In this document: positions 8,050-16,284 of the stretch, piece after piece | Layout of the letters: each line of letters opens with the position of its first letter | Position numbering within the stretch: position 1 is the stretch's first letter | Source of the DNA: an uncultured Clostridium sp. | GTDB taxonomy: Bacteria; Bacillota; Clostridia; TANB77; CAG-508 | DNA: 40,798 bases | Reading direction: 5' to 3' | Assembly (NCBI GenBank): GCA_900555075.1 | Contig: USJO01000008.1 | Span: 1-40,798, forward strand | Made by a program: the position numbers and the translations under genes | Notes under the pieces: model-generated | Seen by the model: the letters and a program-made list of their open reading frames with translations, nothing else | The model's database searches: none | Told to the model about the DNA's origin: nothing

Positions 8050-9800
8050 ATGTCTGAAAAAGTAAAATTAACAATTGATGGTAAAGAAGTGGAAGTTAAA
8101 CGAGGCACAACAGTGCTTCAAGCAGCAAAGCAGATTGGGATAGACATACCAACATTATGTTTCTTAAAAGAAATAAACGAAGCTGGAGATTGCAGAATGT
8201 GCATTGTAGAAATAGAAGGGAGAAGAGGATTTGTTCCATCTTGTATAACTCGGAGTAGAAGAAGGAATGAAAGTAACTACAAATACTACAGAGCTAAATG
8301 AAGCAAGAAGAATAATGTTGGATTTAATTCTATCTACACATAATAGAGACTGTTTAACATGTGTAAGAAATGGGAATTGTGAGCTGCAATCCTTAGCAGA
8401 TAAATTTGGAGTAACAGAAATAGAATATGAAGGAGAAAAAATCAAACCAACAATAGATAACTTATCTCCTTCAATAGTAAGAGATAATAGTAAATGTATA
8501 ATGTGTAAAAGATGTGTTGCAGTTTGCAAAAACATTCAAAAGGTTGGAGCAATAGATGTTGCGGGACGTGGATTTAATTCTAGAATTTCAGCAGAAAACG
8601 AAGAAAGTCTAAATAATGTAAACTGCACATTTTGTGGTCAATGTATAGAAGCGTGCCCAGTTGGAGCTTTAAAAGAAAAGGATGAAACAGCTACAGTTTG
8701 GAGAAAAATAAGAGACAAAGATACCTTTGTAGTAGTCCAGACAGCACCAGCGGTAAGAGCAGCACTAGGAGAAGAGTTTGACTTACCAATAGGCACAAAT
8801 GTAACAGGTAAAATGGTAACAGCTTTAAAAAGAATAGGATTTGATAAAGTGTTTGACACAAACACAGGAGCAGATTTAACAATAATTGAAGAAGCAAACG
8901 AGTTAATAGAAAGACTAGCATCAAACGATTCAATTCCAATGATAACATCATGCAGTCCAGGATGGGTTAAATATATAGAAGTGAATTATCCAGAATTATT
9001 AGACCATTTGTCAAGCTGTAAATCACCACATGAAATGTTTCGGAAGCATATTAAAATCATACTATGCTAAAAAAACAGGAATAGAACCTGAGAAGATGTA
9101 TGTTGTATCAGTAATGCCATGTGTTGCTAAGAAGTATGAGAAAACAAGAGATGGATTAAAGAACAACGGATTAGAAAATGTTGATAGTGTTATAACAACA
9201 CGTGAACTTGCAAAAATGATAAAACAAGCAAATATAGATTTCAAATCACTTGAAGATTCTGAATTTGATGACCCAATGGGAGAAGCAACAGGAGCAGGAG
9301 CAATATTTGGAACAACAGGTGGAGTAATGGAGGCAGCTTTAAGAACAGCATATGAGAAAATCACAGGGAAAGAACTAGAAAAGTTGGAGTTTGAAGAAAT
9401 AAGAGGCAAAAAAGGAATAAAAAAAGCAACAGTACAAATGGGAAAAAATGAAATAAAAGTCGCAGTAGCACATGGATTAGCTAATGCAAAAACCATATTA
9501 GAAGAAATTAAAGCTGGGAAAGCAGACTATCAATTTGTAGAAATTATGGCATGTCCAGGAGGTTGCATAATGGGTGGAGGACAACCAATAGTTAGTTCAA
9601 AAACAAGAAACGATATAGATGTAAGAGAAGCAAGAGCGGCAGCACTATACAAAATTGATGAAAGAAGCAAAATAAGAAAATCACACGAAAACCCAAGTAT
9701 AAAAAAACTATACGAAGAATTTCTAGAAGAACCAGGAAGTTACAGAGCTCATAAATACTTGCATACAACATATCATGAAAAAGAAAAATATAAAGAATAA
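8050..9800 (+). CDS. hydA: [FeFe] hydrogenase catalytic subunit, read through +1 shifts at CGG 8251 and 9041
   Basis: Catalytic subunit that makes or oxidises H2 at the H-cluster; with the NuoE- and NuoF-like proteins it forms an NADH-linked, possibly electron-bifurcating enzyme. Joining three frames gives 582 residues, close to the usual size. Order: plant-type [2Fe-2S] (about 35-66); His-ligated [4Fe-4S] (HNRDCLTCVRNGNC); two ferredoxin clusters (CIMCKRCVAVC, CTFCGQCIEAC); H-cluster motifs TSCSPGW, MPCVAKKYE and MACPGGCIMGGGQP; small-subunit-like tail. Site 1: ACT (C) GGA GTA GAA. Site 2: TTT (C) GGA AGC, giving the conserved EMFGSILKSYY. The H-cluster ligands lie in two different frames, so activity needs at least the second shift. 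Ser in place of the second Cys of TSCCP removes the usual proton-relay Cys. Confidence 0.93.
8251..8253 (+). other. CGG +1 frameshift site 1 in hydA
   Basis: Zero frame ATA ACT CGG AGT AGA runs to a stop at 8301. Skipping the C gives ACT GGA GTA GAA GAA GGA ATG, matching the conserved V-E-E-G-M-K-V stretch before the His-cluster domain. Confidence 0.85.
9041..9043 (+). other. CGG +1 frameshift site 2 in hydA
   Basis: Zero frame ATG TTT CGG AAG CAT stops after a few codons. Skipping the C gives ATG TTT GGA AGC ATA, the conserved M-F-G-S/A segment between the first two H-cluster motifs. Confidence 0.9.
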
Positions 9801-9802
9801 GA

Positions 9803-9825
9803 AAAGTGAAACTTTATTTCACTTT
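9803..9825 (+). terminator. hairpin after hydA, probable terminator
   Basis: A perfect 9-bp stem AAAGTGAAA / TTTCACTTT with a 5-base loop begins three bases after the hydA stop. The T-run is only the stem's own TTT, so termination may be partial. Confidence 0.55.
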
Positions 9826-9849
9826 GTCCAGAATGCTTCGCATTCGGAC
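9826..9849 (+). other. second hairpin after hydA
   Basis: GTCC-A-GAATGC / GCATTC-GGAC with loop TTC and one bulged A directly follows the previous stem. The two together could form a 3' end stabiliser for the hydrogenase message. It lacks a T-run. Confidence 0.45.
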
Positions 9850-9916
9850 ATATATAGGAAATTTTTCTTGTTATTGAAGTCAATTCCAAGGAGAACTTTC
9901 CTACATAATAAAAATA

Positions 9917-9958
9917 AAAACACATCTAACTTGTTTGAGAAAGTTAGATGTGTTTTCT
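9917..9958 (+). terminator. strong rho-independent terminator upstream of the L,D-transpeptidase
   Basis: A 14-bp stem AAAACACATCTAAC / GTTAGATGTGTTTT (9917-9930 with 9943-9956) ends in a TTTT run. It isolates the hydrogenase operon from the next gene. Nothing else is seen between 9850 and 9916. Confidence 0.75.
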
Positions 9959-9994
9959 GTTCTTAAAAAAGAAAACCAGAATAGAATTATTATT

Positions 9995-10697
9995 ATGGTA
10001 ATCATAAAGAAAAATAATATAATTTTAATAAGCATAGTATTTATTCCTGTAGCTTTAATGGTAATTTTTACATATAAAAACCATATGGAAGAAACCATAC
10101 AAACAAGTTCATCACCATCAAAATATGAAATTTTAGTAGATGTAGAAGAATCTAAGCTATATTTATTAGAAGATGGAAAACTAAATAAAACTTATAAATG
10201 CTCAGGACGGAAAGTGGTCTACTCCTTCACCAATAGGAACATGGACTATAACTTCAAAAGATACATGGGGAGAAGGCTTTGGAGGTAGATGGATGGGATT
10301 GAATGTACCATGGGGACAATTTGGAATACACGGAACAGTATACCCAAATTCTTTAGGATGGGCAAGTTCACATGGATGCATAAGAATGGGAAATAGCGAT
10401 ATAGCTGATTTGTATAAAATTATTCCAACAGGTACAAAAGTAACAATAATAGATGGATCATATGGTCCTTTTGGCAAGGGATTTAGAGATTTAAAGTCTG
10501 GAATGTATGGCTCAGATGTATTAGAAATACAGAAAAAACTGAAAGAACAAGGTTTTCTTAATGATAATCCAAATGGAAAATTTGGACCGGCAACAGAAGA
10601 AGCCATTAAAAAATATTGCAAAAAAAATGGCTTATATCCAAGAAAAATAATAGATGTAGAATTGCAAAAACATATGGGTTTTATGCTGTTTGAATAA
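9995..10697 (+). CDS. L,D-transpeptidase with peptidoglycan-binding domain, read through a +1 shift at CGG 10208
   Basis: Cell-envelope enzyme of the YkuD family that forms or edits L,D-crosslinks in peptidoglycan. Start ATG 9995 is chosen because the open frame upstream runs through the terminator stem at 9917-9956; the RBS is weak. An N-terminal membrane segment (residues 8-26) is followed by the YkuD domain with the catalytic SHGCIRM motif and upstream HGT, then a PG_binding_1 domain (SDVLEIQKKL to the end). The frame breaks at 10208: TGC TCA GGA (C) GGA AAG TGG restores CSGGKWSTPSPIGTW, a conserved part of the fold. The joined product is 233 residues. Without the shift the catalytic Cys is lost. 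Confidence 0.9.
10208..10210 (+). other. CGG +1 frameshift site in the L,D-transpeptidase gene
   Basis: Zero frame TCA GGA CGG AAA GTG stops at 10288; the shift gives GGA GGA AAG TGG TCT ACT CCT, the usual S-G-G-K...T-P motif before the catalytic part. Confidence 0.88.
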
Positions 10698-10713
10698 TTA
10701 ATTTCTAATAAAC

Positions 10714-10742
10714 TTGCAAAATTTGTAAAAATATGTTATTCT
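10714..10742 (+). promoter_or_regulatory. probable promoter of the coiled-coil gene
   Basis: TTGCAA (10714-10719), 17 bases, TATTCT (10737-10742), about 50 bases upstream of the ATG. The -10 box is imperfect; TATAAA two bases further on is an alternative. Confidence 0.45.
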
Positions 10743-10791
10743 TATAAATAGAGAGATTATGTACGAGAAAAAATAATAAGGAGGAATAAAT

Positions 10792-12180
10792 ATGGCTAAT
10801 AAACCAAGATGGGAAATAAAATATGAAAAATACAAAGCAGAAGAACCAAAATACAGAACAATGAGAGCTACAATTGCGAAATTAGAAGCTTCAATGGCAA
10901 CATTAGAAGGTGGAGAAGTAAAAGTTAAGGGAGAATTTAAAACAAAAGAAGAATATCAAAATGCTTTAAATGCAGCAAAAAGTAAAATACAAGAAGAAAT
11001 TAAAACTCAAAAATCAAAAATAGACTTAATTAAAAAAGAATTAGCAGGATATGAAAACTTCAAAAATAACCAACAACAAATTGAAAATATATTTGAATAC
11101 AGAAAGGACTTAGAACATAGATTAATGGCTTTACCTAAAGACACAAGACAGGAAATAGAAGAAAAACGACAAGAATTATCAGGTGTAGAGCAAAGAGTAA
11201 CACAATATCAAAAAGAAATTGAAGGAATGAAAAAACAATTAAAAACCAATATAGCAGAAGAAGAAAGACAAATCCTTTTATTTACATTAAAAACAAAGAT
11301 GGAAGCAATGGAACCTCTACAAACAAGACAAAGTGACTTAGATATGCAAATAGGAACATTAGAAGAACAAGGTAAAGGTTTTGATAAGATAGCAGAAGAT
11401 AAAAGAATTACTTATGAAAGAAAAATAGCAAAATGTAATATAATAGCAGCTAATTTAATGAAAGGAAAATCACTATTAGATTTTGATTTAAAAGTTGAAC
11501 CAGAAGGAAAAAGATTTACCTCACCAGATGGAAAATTATTTAAAACAACTAAAGCTTCTAGAAACCTTGAAAAATCAAAAAAAGAGAAAGCCAAAGAAGA
11601 TGAGACGGAATACGATAATGCATATAACAATGGATATGATGATGGAATACAAGATAAAGAATATAATGAAGAATATGATTTTGCATCAAGTAAAGATAGC
11701 AAAGAAGGTTATAGGGATGGATTTACTGATGGAAGTAATTATAGAAAATATGGTTATAACCAGAAACCTTTCTTCAAGAAACTAAAAGATAAAATAGTAG
11801 GTATAAGAGATTTTGATGACTATGAAGAGGAATTTGAGGAAGAGGAGAAAAACTTAGTAGGAATTAGTGACTTTGAGAAAAAACATCCAAAATTAGCAAA
11901 AGTATTTAACTTCTTTAAAAACATTGGAAATAAAATATTTAAAAACAAGGAAGAAGATAAAAAATTGGACGATGACAATTTAAAAGATTATAATAAAGAG
12001 GACAGAACACTATATGAAATAACACAAAAAGGAAAAGAAAGGACCTTTAAAGAACGTTTAGCTGAAATGAACCAGAAAAATGGATATTACAGACCAACAG
12101 CTAAACAAAAAGAAAATTTTCATAATGTGGACAAGCAAGCAAAACCACATAGAGAATATAAAGACAATGAAGAACGTTAA
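10792..12180 (+). CDS. coiled-coil protein of unknown function with GYxDGxxD repeats
   Basis: I do not recognise a family. The 462-residue protein is highly charged and has no membrane segment or signal peptide. Residues about 20-240 are rich in Lys/Glu/Gln heptads and should form long coiled coils. Around residues 280-325 there are repeated acidic-aromatic motifs (NGYDDGIQD, EGYRDGFTDG). Residues 330-420 hold two similar units, KKLKDKIVGIRDFDD and NLVGISDFEKKHPKLAK. The tail is basic and hydrophilic. A good AAGGAGG site precedes the ATG. The gene is monocistronic between its own promoter and a hairpin. It may be a cytoplasmic scaffold; any tie to the secretion cluster further on is only a guess from composition. 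Confidence 0.75.
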   Translation: MANKPRWEIKYEKYKAEEPKYRTMRATIAKLEASMATLEGGEVKVKGEFKTKEEYQNALNAAKSKIQEEIKTQKSKIDLIKKELAGYENFKNNQQQIENIFEYRKDLEHRLMALPKDTRQEIEEKRQELSGVEQRVTQYQKEIEGMKKQLKTNIAEEERQILLFTLKTKMEAMEPLQTRQSDLDMQIGTLEEQGKGFDKIAEDKRITYERKIAKCNIIAANLMKGKSLLDFDLKVEPEGKRFTSPDGKLFKTTKASRNLEKSKKEKAKEDETEYDNAYNNGYDDGIQDKEYNEEYDFASSKDSKEGYRDGFTDGSNYRKYGYNQKPFFKKLKDKIVGIRDFDDYEEEFEEEEKNLVGISDFEKKHPKLAKVFNFFKNIGNKIFKNKEEDKKLDDDNLKDYNKEDRTLYEITQKGKERTFKERLAEMNQKNGYYRPTAKQKENFHNVDKQAKPHREYKDNEER

Positions 12181-12191
12181 TATAAAACAAA

Positions 12192-12226
12192 TCAAAGGAG
12201 TAGAGAGTTTTTCCCTACTCCTTTGA
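12192..12226 (+). terminator. hairpin after the coiled-coil gene
   Basis: A perfect 12-bp stem TCAAAGGAGTAG / CTACTCCTTTGA. The T-run lies in the loop, not after the stem, so termination is probable but not typical. Confidence 0.55.
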
Positions 12227-12234
12227 CCTAACTA

Positions 12235-12263
12235 TTGACAATTACTATAATACATTATATAAT
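12235..12263 (+). promoter_or_regulatory. consensus SigA promoter
   Basis: TTGACA (12235-12240), 17 bases, TATAAT (12258-12263); both boxes match consensus exactly. It should drive the CNNM-type gene and perhaps the genes after it. Confidence 0.9.
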
Positions 12264-12305
12264 TATATTGTTTTTAGACGAGAAAGGAGTAAGTGAAACA
12301 AACAG

Positions 12306-13631
12306 ATGATTTCACTGATAGTTTTAGCTATACTAATTTTTGTAAATGCATTTTTTGCTTCAGCAGAAATAGCATTTATATCTTTGAATGATGCAAAAAT
12401 TGATAGACAAGCAAAAGAAGGAAATAAAAAAGCAAAAAGAATAAAGAAAATGCTTAAAGAACCAAGTAAATTCTTAGCTACAATACAAATAGGAATAACC
12501 TTAGCAGGCTTTTTATCAAGTGCATTTGCAGCAGATGCATTTGCAAGTGAACTAGCTCCAAAGTTAAACAACTTAATCGATTTAGGCATATCAACTTGGA
12601 ATACGATATCAATAATATTGATAACACTTATATTATCATACTTTTCATTAGTGTTTGGGGAATTAGTACCAAAAAGAATAGCAATGAAAAATCCAGAAAA
12701 AATTGCATTTGGGAGCATTGGAATCGTTAGATTTATACATTTTATAACCCTACCAATTGTTAACTTTTTAAACTTTTCTACAAATATGATTTGCAAATTA
12801 TTTGGAATAGGACCTCAAGACGAAAGCACAGTTACAGAAGAAGAAATAAGAATGATGGTTGATGTTGGAGAAGAAAAAGGTTCAATTGAAGAAGAAGAGA
12901 AAGAACTTATAAACAATGTGTTTGAATTTAATGATAAAACAGTATCAGAGGTAATGATTCATAGAACAGAGGTATATGCAATAGATGTAACCTCAAACAT
13001 AGAAGATATACTAGGAGAACTTAAAGAATATAAATATAGTAGAATACCTATATACGAGGAAAATATAGACAATATAGTAGGAGTTTTGTTCATAAAAGAC
13101 TTACTTGCATATGCATACACAAAAAAAGAAGCAAAAATCAAAAAACTTATGAGACCGGCATATTTCGTATCAGAGAGTAAACCAATAAATGAATTTTTCA
13201 AAGAGATGCAAAGAGATAAACAACAATTAGCCATAGTTTTAGACGAATATGGTGGAACAGCAGGAATTATAACAATGGAGGACATTATAGAAGAACTAGT
13301 TGGAAATATATTTGACGAATATGATGAAGAAGAAAAAGATTTTGAAAAAATAGATGATAATACATTTATGATAGATGGAAGCGTAAGCATATATGAACTA
13401 AGAAAAATATTAGGAGTAGATATACCAGAAGGAGACTATGATACTTTATCAGGTTACTTAATAGAATTACTAGGAAGAATTCCAAAAGATGATGAAAAGC
13501 CAGTAATAGAGACAGATAAAGTAACCTACAAAATAGAAGAATATGAAGAAAAAAGAATTCTTTGGGTAAAGGCATGTAAAAATAAAAATTTAGAAGAAAA
13601 AGAAGATGATGGGGAAGAGGATGATGAGTAA
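12306..13631 (+). CDS. CNNM/HlyC-CorC family membrane protein (hemolysin-like, divalent cation transport)
   Basis: Inner-membrane protein of the DUF21-CBS pair-CorC_HlyC architecture, linked in related bacteria to magnesium or cobalt efflux. The 441-residue protein has a DUF21 part with three to four membrane segments (about 3-20, 60-85, 100-125, 135-155), two CBS motifs (IHRTEVYAIDVTSN to about 265, then a second to about 325 with LDEYGGTAGIITMEDIIEE) and a CorC_HlyC domain (about 345-425) with an acidic tail. GGAG lies 16 bases before the ATG, which is unusually far; no better in-frame start is seen. It has no in-frame CGG. Confidence 0.92.
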   Translation: MISLIVLAILIFVNAFFASAEIAFISLNDAKIDRQAKEGNKKAKRIKKMLKEPSKFLATIQIGITLAGFLSSAFAADAFASELAPKLNNLIDLGISTWNTISIILITLILSYFSLVFGELVPKRIAMKNPEKIAFGSIGIVRFIHFITLPIVNFLNFSTNMICKLFGIGPQDESTVTEEEIRMMVDVGEEKGSIEEEEKELINNVFEFNDKTVSEVMIHRTEVYAIDVTSNIEDILGELKEYKYSRIPIYEENIDNIVGVLFIKDLLAYAYTKKEAKIKKLMRPAYFVSESKPINEFFKEMQRDKQQLAIVLDEYGGTAGIITMEDIIEELVGNIFDEYDEEEKDFEKIDDNTFMIDGSVSIYELRKILGVDIPEGDYDTLSGYLIELLGRIPKDDEKPVIETDKVTYKIEEYEEKRILWVKACKNKNLEEKEDDGEEDDE

Positions 13632-13656
13632 GGGCGACTGATAGTCGCCCACTTTT
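13632..13656 (+). terminator. terminator or attenuator after the CNNM-type gene
   Basis: An 8-bp GC-rich stem GGGCGACT / AGTCGCCC with loop GAT, followed by ACTTTTC. The T-run is short and the next gene starts 19 bases later, so read-through is possible. Confidence 0.6.
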
Positions 13657-13674
13657 CACAAAAGGGGGATAAAA

Positions 13675-14922
13675 ATGTACGAAGAATTTGGAATATCAAA
13701 AGAATTAATAGATTTAGCAGAAGAAGTTGAAAAGGAAATAAAAAAAGAATTTGAAAAAGTTGATAAAATAAAAGAAATTAATAGTTTAAAAGTATTAATG
13801 GCATTTCAAAAATATCATTTATCAGATATGCACTTTGGACAAACAACTGGATATGGACATGGTGATATTGGAAGAGATACAATTGAGAAAATATTTGCAG
13901 AAGTATTAGGAGCAGAAGATAGCTTAGTTAGAAATCAATTTATATCAGGAACACATGCACTTACAGTAGCACTGTTTTCAATACTAAGACCAGGAGATAC
14001 AATGCTAAGCATAAACGGAAAACCATATGACACATTAGATGAAGTAATAGGATTAGTAGAGAATAAAAGCTCACTTAAAAGTTATGGTGTAAAATATGAA
14101 CAAATAGATTTAATTGGAGACGAATTCGACACAGAAAAAATAGTAAAAAGAGCAAAACTAGGGAATATTAAATTAATATGTATACAGCGCTCTAGAGGAT
14201 ATGAATCAAGAAAGAGTTTCTCATTAGATAGTATAAAAAATATAATTAAAGAAATAAGAAATGTAAATACAGAAGTTGTAATAATGGTAGATAACTGCTA
14301 TGGGGAATTTGTAGACACAAAAGAACCAACAAGTATTGGAGCAGATTTAATAGTAGGCTCATTAATCAAAAACTTAGGAGGAGGAATAGCTCCAAATGGT
14401 GCATATATAGCAGGCAAAAAGGAACTCGTAGAGCTTGCAGCAGAAAGGTTAACAATACCAGGCCAAGGCAAAGAAGTAGGACCAACTCTTGGAATAAACA
14501 AACAAATAATTCAAGGATTATTCTTTGCACCACAAACGGTATCAAATGCATTAAAGACAGCAATATTTGCAAGTAGACTGTTAGAAAAACTAGGCTATGA
14601 AGTATTACCAAAATACAATGAAAAAAGAACAGACATAGTTCAATTAATAAGCTTCAAAGATGAGAAAAAACTAATCAAATTCTGTCAAGGAATCCAAATG
14701 GGTTCACCAGTAGACTCAATATCAATGCCAGAACCATGGGAAATGCCAGGATATACAGACAAGGTAATAATGGCTGCTGGTACTTTTACACAAGGCTCAT
14801 CAATAGAGTTATCATGTGATGCACCAATAAGACCGCCATATACAGCCTTTATGCAAGGAGGATTAACATACGAATACGGAAAAGCAGGAGTTCTTAGAGC
14901 AATAATGCAAATGAAAAAATAA
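13675..14922 (+). CDS. PLP-dependent enzyme of the YnbB / aluminium-resistance / methionine gamma-lyase-like family
   Basis: Fold type I PLP enzyme of the PF06838 group; proteins of this family are annotated as methionine gamma-lyase or aluminium resistance, with the in vivo reaction unclear. The 415-residue length is typical. Conserved pieces are FGQTTGYGHGDIGRD near residue 55, NQFISGTHALTVALF (phosphate-binding region), MVDNCYGEF (cofactor Asp), and GSLIKNLGGGIAPNGAY with the expected Schiff-base Lys. A strong AAGGGGG site precedes the ATG. It follows the CNNM-type gene with a weak terminator between them. It has no in-frame CGG. Confidence 0.9.
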   Translation: MYEEFGISKELIDLAEEVEKEIKKEFEKVDKIKEINSLKVLMAFQKYHLSDMHFGQTTGYGHGDIGRDTIEKIFAEVLGAEDSLVRNQFISGTHALTVALFSILRPGDTMLSINGKPYDTLDEVIGLVENKSSLKSYGVKYEQIDLIGDEFDTEKIVKRAKLGNIKLICIQRSRGYESRKSFSLDSIKNIIKEIRNVNTEVVIMVDNCYGEFVDTKEPTSIGADLIVGSLIKNLGGGIAPNGAYIAGKKELVELAAERLTIPGQGKEVGPTLGINKQIIQGLFFAPQTVSNALKTAIFASRLLEKLGYEVLPKYNEKRTDIVQLISFKDEKKLIKFCQGIQMGSPVDSISMPEPWEMPGYTDKVIMAAGTFTQGSSIELSCDAPIRPPYTAFMQGGLTYEYGKAGVLRAIMQMKK

Positions 14923-15004
14923 AGTAGATGGGCTAAGCTCGAATCTCTGCCCTAAAAATACAAAACTATAGCTCTAATAAATAATGAAAAATTAAGGAGA
15001 CAAA

Positions 15005-16264
15005 ATGAAAACAATAGTAATAGGTGGTGGTCCAGCTGGAATGATTGCAGCTGTAACTACTGCAGAACAAGGAAACAGTGTAACCATATTAGAAAAAATG
15101 GAAGATTTAGGAAAGAAACTGTTAATTACAGGAAAAGGAAGATGCAATATAACAAATTCAGCAGAAATGGAAGACTTTATGAAAAATATCCCAGAAAATG
15201 CTAAATTTTTGTACAGCAGTTTCAATCAATACACAAATCAAGATATTATAAATTTCTTAAACAAACAAGGAGTAGCAACAAAGGTAGAAAGGGGAGGCAG
15301 GGTATTTCCTGTTTCAGATAGAGCAGAGGATGTTTTAAATGCTTTTAAAAGAAAACTGAAAGAACTAAATGTAGAGATAAAAACAAACTTTGAAGTAACA
15401 CAAATTCTTACGGAAGGAAGTACTGCAATAGGAATTGAAGGCAAATATAAAGGTAAAACAGAAAGAATGTTAGCAAATAAAGTAATTTTAACAACAGGAG
15501 GGAAAAGCTATCCAGTTACTGGTTCAACAGGAGATGGATACAAAATTACAGAAAAATTAGGGCATACAATAACCCCATTAAAACCATCACTAGTACCATT
15601 AATTTGTGAGGAAGACTCAAAAAAGATATGTCAGGATATGCAGGGACTATCATTAAGGAATGTAGCAATCAAAGTAAAACATGAAAACAAAATAATTTAC
15701 GAAGATTTTGGGGAGATGCTATTTACACATTATGGTCTATCAGGACCAATAATCTTAAGCGCATCAGCAATATTAATTAGATATAAAAACATTGAAAAAT
15801 TGTTAAAAAGCAATAAGATAAAAATATTTATAGACTTAAAACCAGCTTCAGATGAGGAAAAACTAGATAATAGAATTTTAAGAGATTTTGAAGAACTAAG
15901 AAACAAACAATTTAAAAATAGCTTAGAAAAACTACTACCAAGAAAAATGATAAATACAATTATAGAAATTATAGGAATAAACCCAGAAAAGAGAATAAAT
16001 GAAATAACAAAAGAAGAAAGAAAAAAACTTGTAAAAATCCTAAAAAACTTTGAATTAAATATAAACGGATTTAGAAAGATAGAAGAAGCAATAATAACCA
16101 AAGGAGGAATAAATGTAAAGGAAATAAACCCGAGAACTATGGAATCTAAGATTATAAAAGGTTTATATTTTGCAGGAGAAATAATAGATTTAGATGCATT
16201 TACAGGAGGATTTAATCTACAAATTGCGTGGTCAACAGGCTATGTGGCAGGGCTTAACCAATAG
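15005..16264 (+). CDS. HI0933/YhiN-type NAD(P)/FAD-dependent oxidoreductase
   Basis: Cytosolic flavoprotein of the HI0933 family; BaiN of bile-acid 7-dehydroxylating clostridia is a described member, but most have no known substrate. The protein is 419 residues. Visible are the N-terminal dinucleotide fold (VIGGGPAGMIAA), the diagnostic KKLLITGKGRCNITNS near residue 38, the middle TTGGKSYPVTGSTGDGY, and the C-terminal LYFAGEIIDLDAFTGGFN with a second FAD-contact segment. An AAGGAGAC site precedes the ATG. A PP2C-like gene follows after 20 bases and may be cotranscribed. Confidence 0.92.
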   Translation: MKTIVIGGGPAGMIAAVTTAEQGNSVTILEKMEDLGKKLLITGKGRCNITNSAEMEDFMKNIPENAKFLYSSFNQYTNQDIINFLNKQGVATKVERGGRVFPVSDRAEDVLNAFKRKLKELNVEIKTNFEVTQILTEGSTAIGIEGKYKGKTERMLANKVILTTGGKSYPVTGSTGDGYKITEKLGHTITPLKPSLVPLICEEDSKKICQDMQGLSLRNVAIKVKHENKIIYEDFGEMLFTHYGLSGPIILSASAILIRYKNIEKLLKSNKIKIFIDLKPASDEEKLDNRILRDFEELRNKQFKNSLEKLLPRKMINTIIEIIGINPEKRINEITKEERKKLVKILKNFELNINGFRKIEEAIITKGGINVKEINPRTMESKIIKGLYFAGEIIDLDAFTGGFNLQIAWSTGYVAGLNQ

Positions 16265-16284
16265 TTAATGGAAGGATATCAAAT

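Noticed and set aside
6177..9800. nuoF and hydA as pseudogenes
   Set aside because: Apart from the CGG sites both are full length with every cluster ligand present, in an intact operon; the breaks follow one uniform rule.
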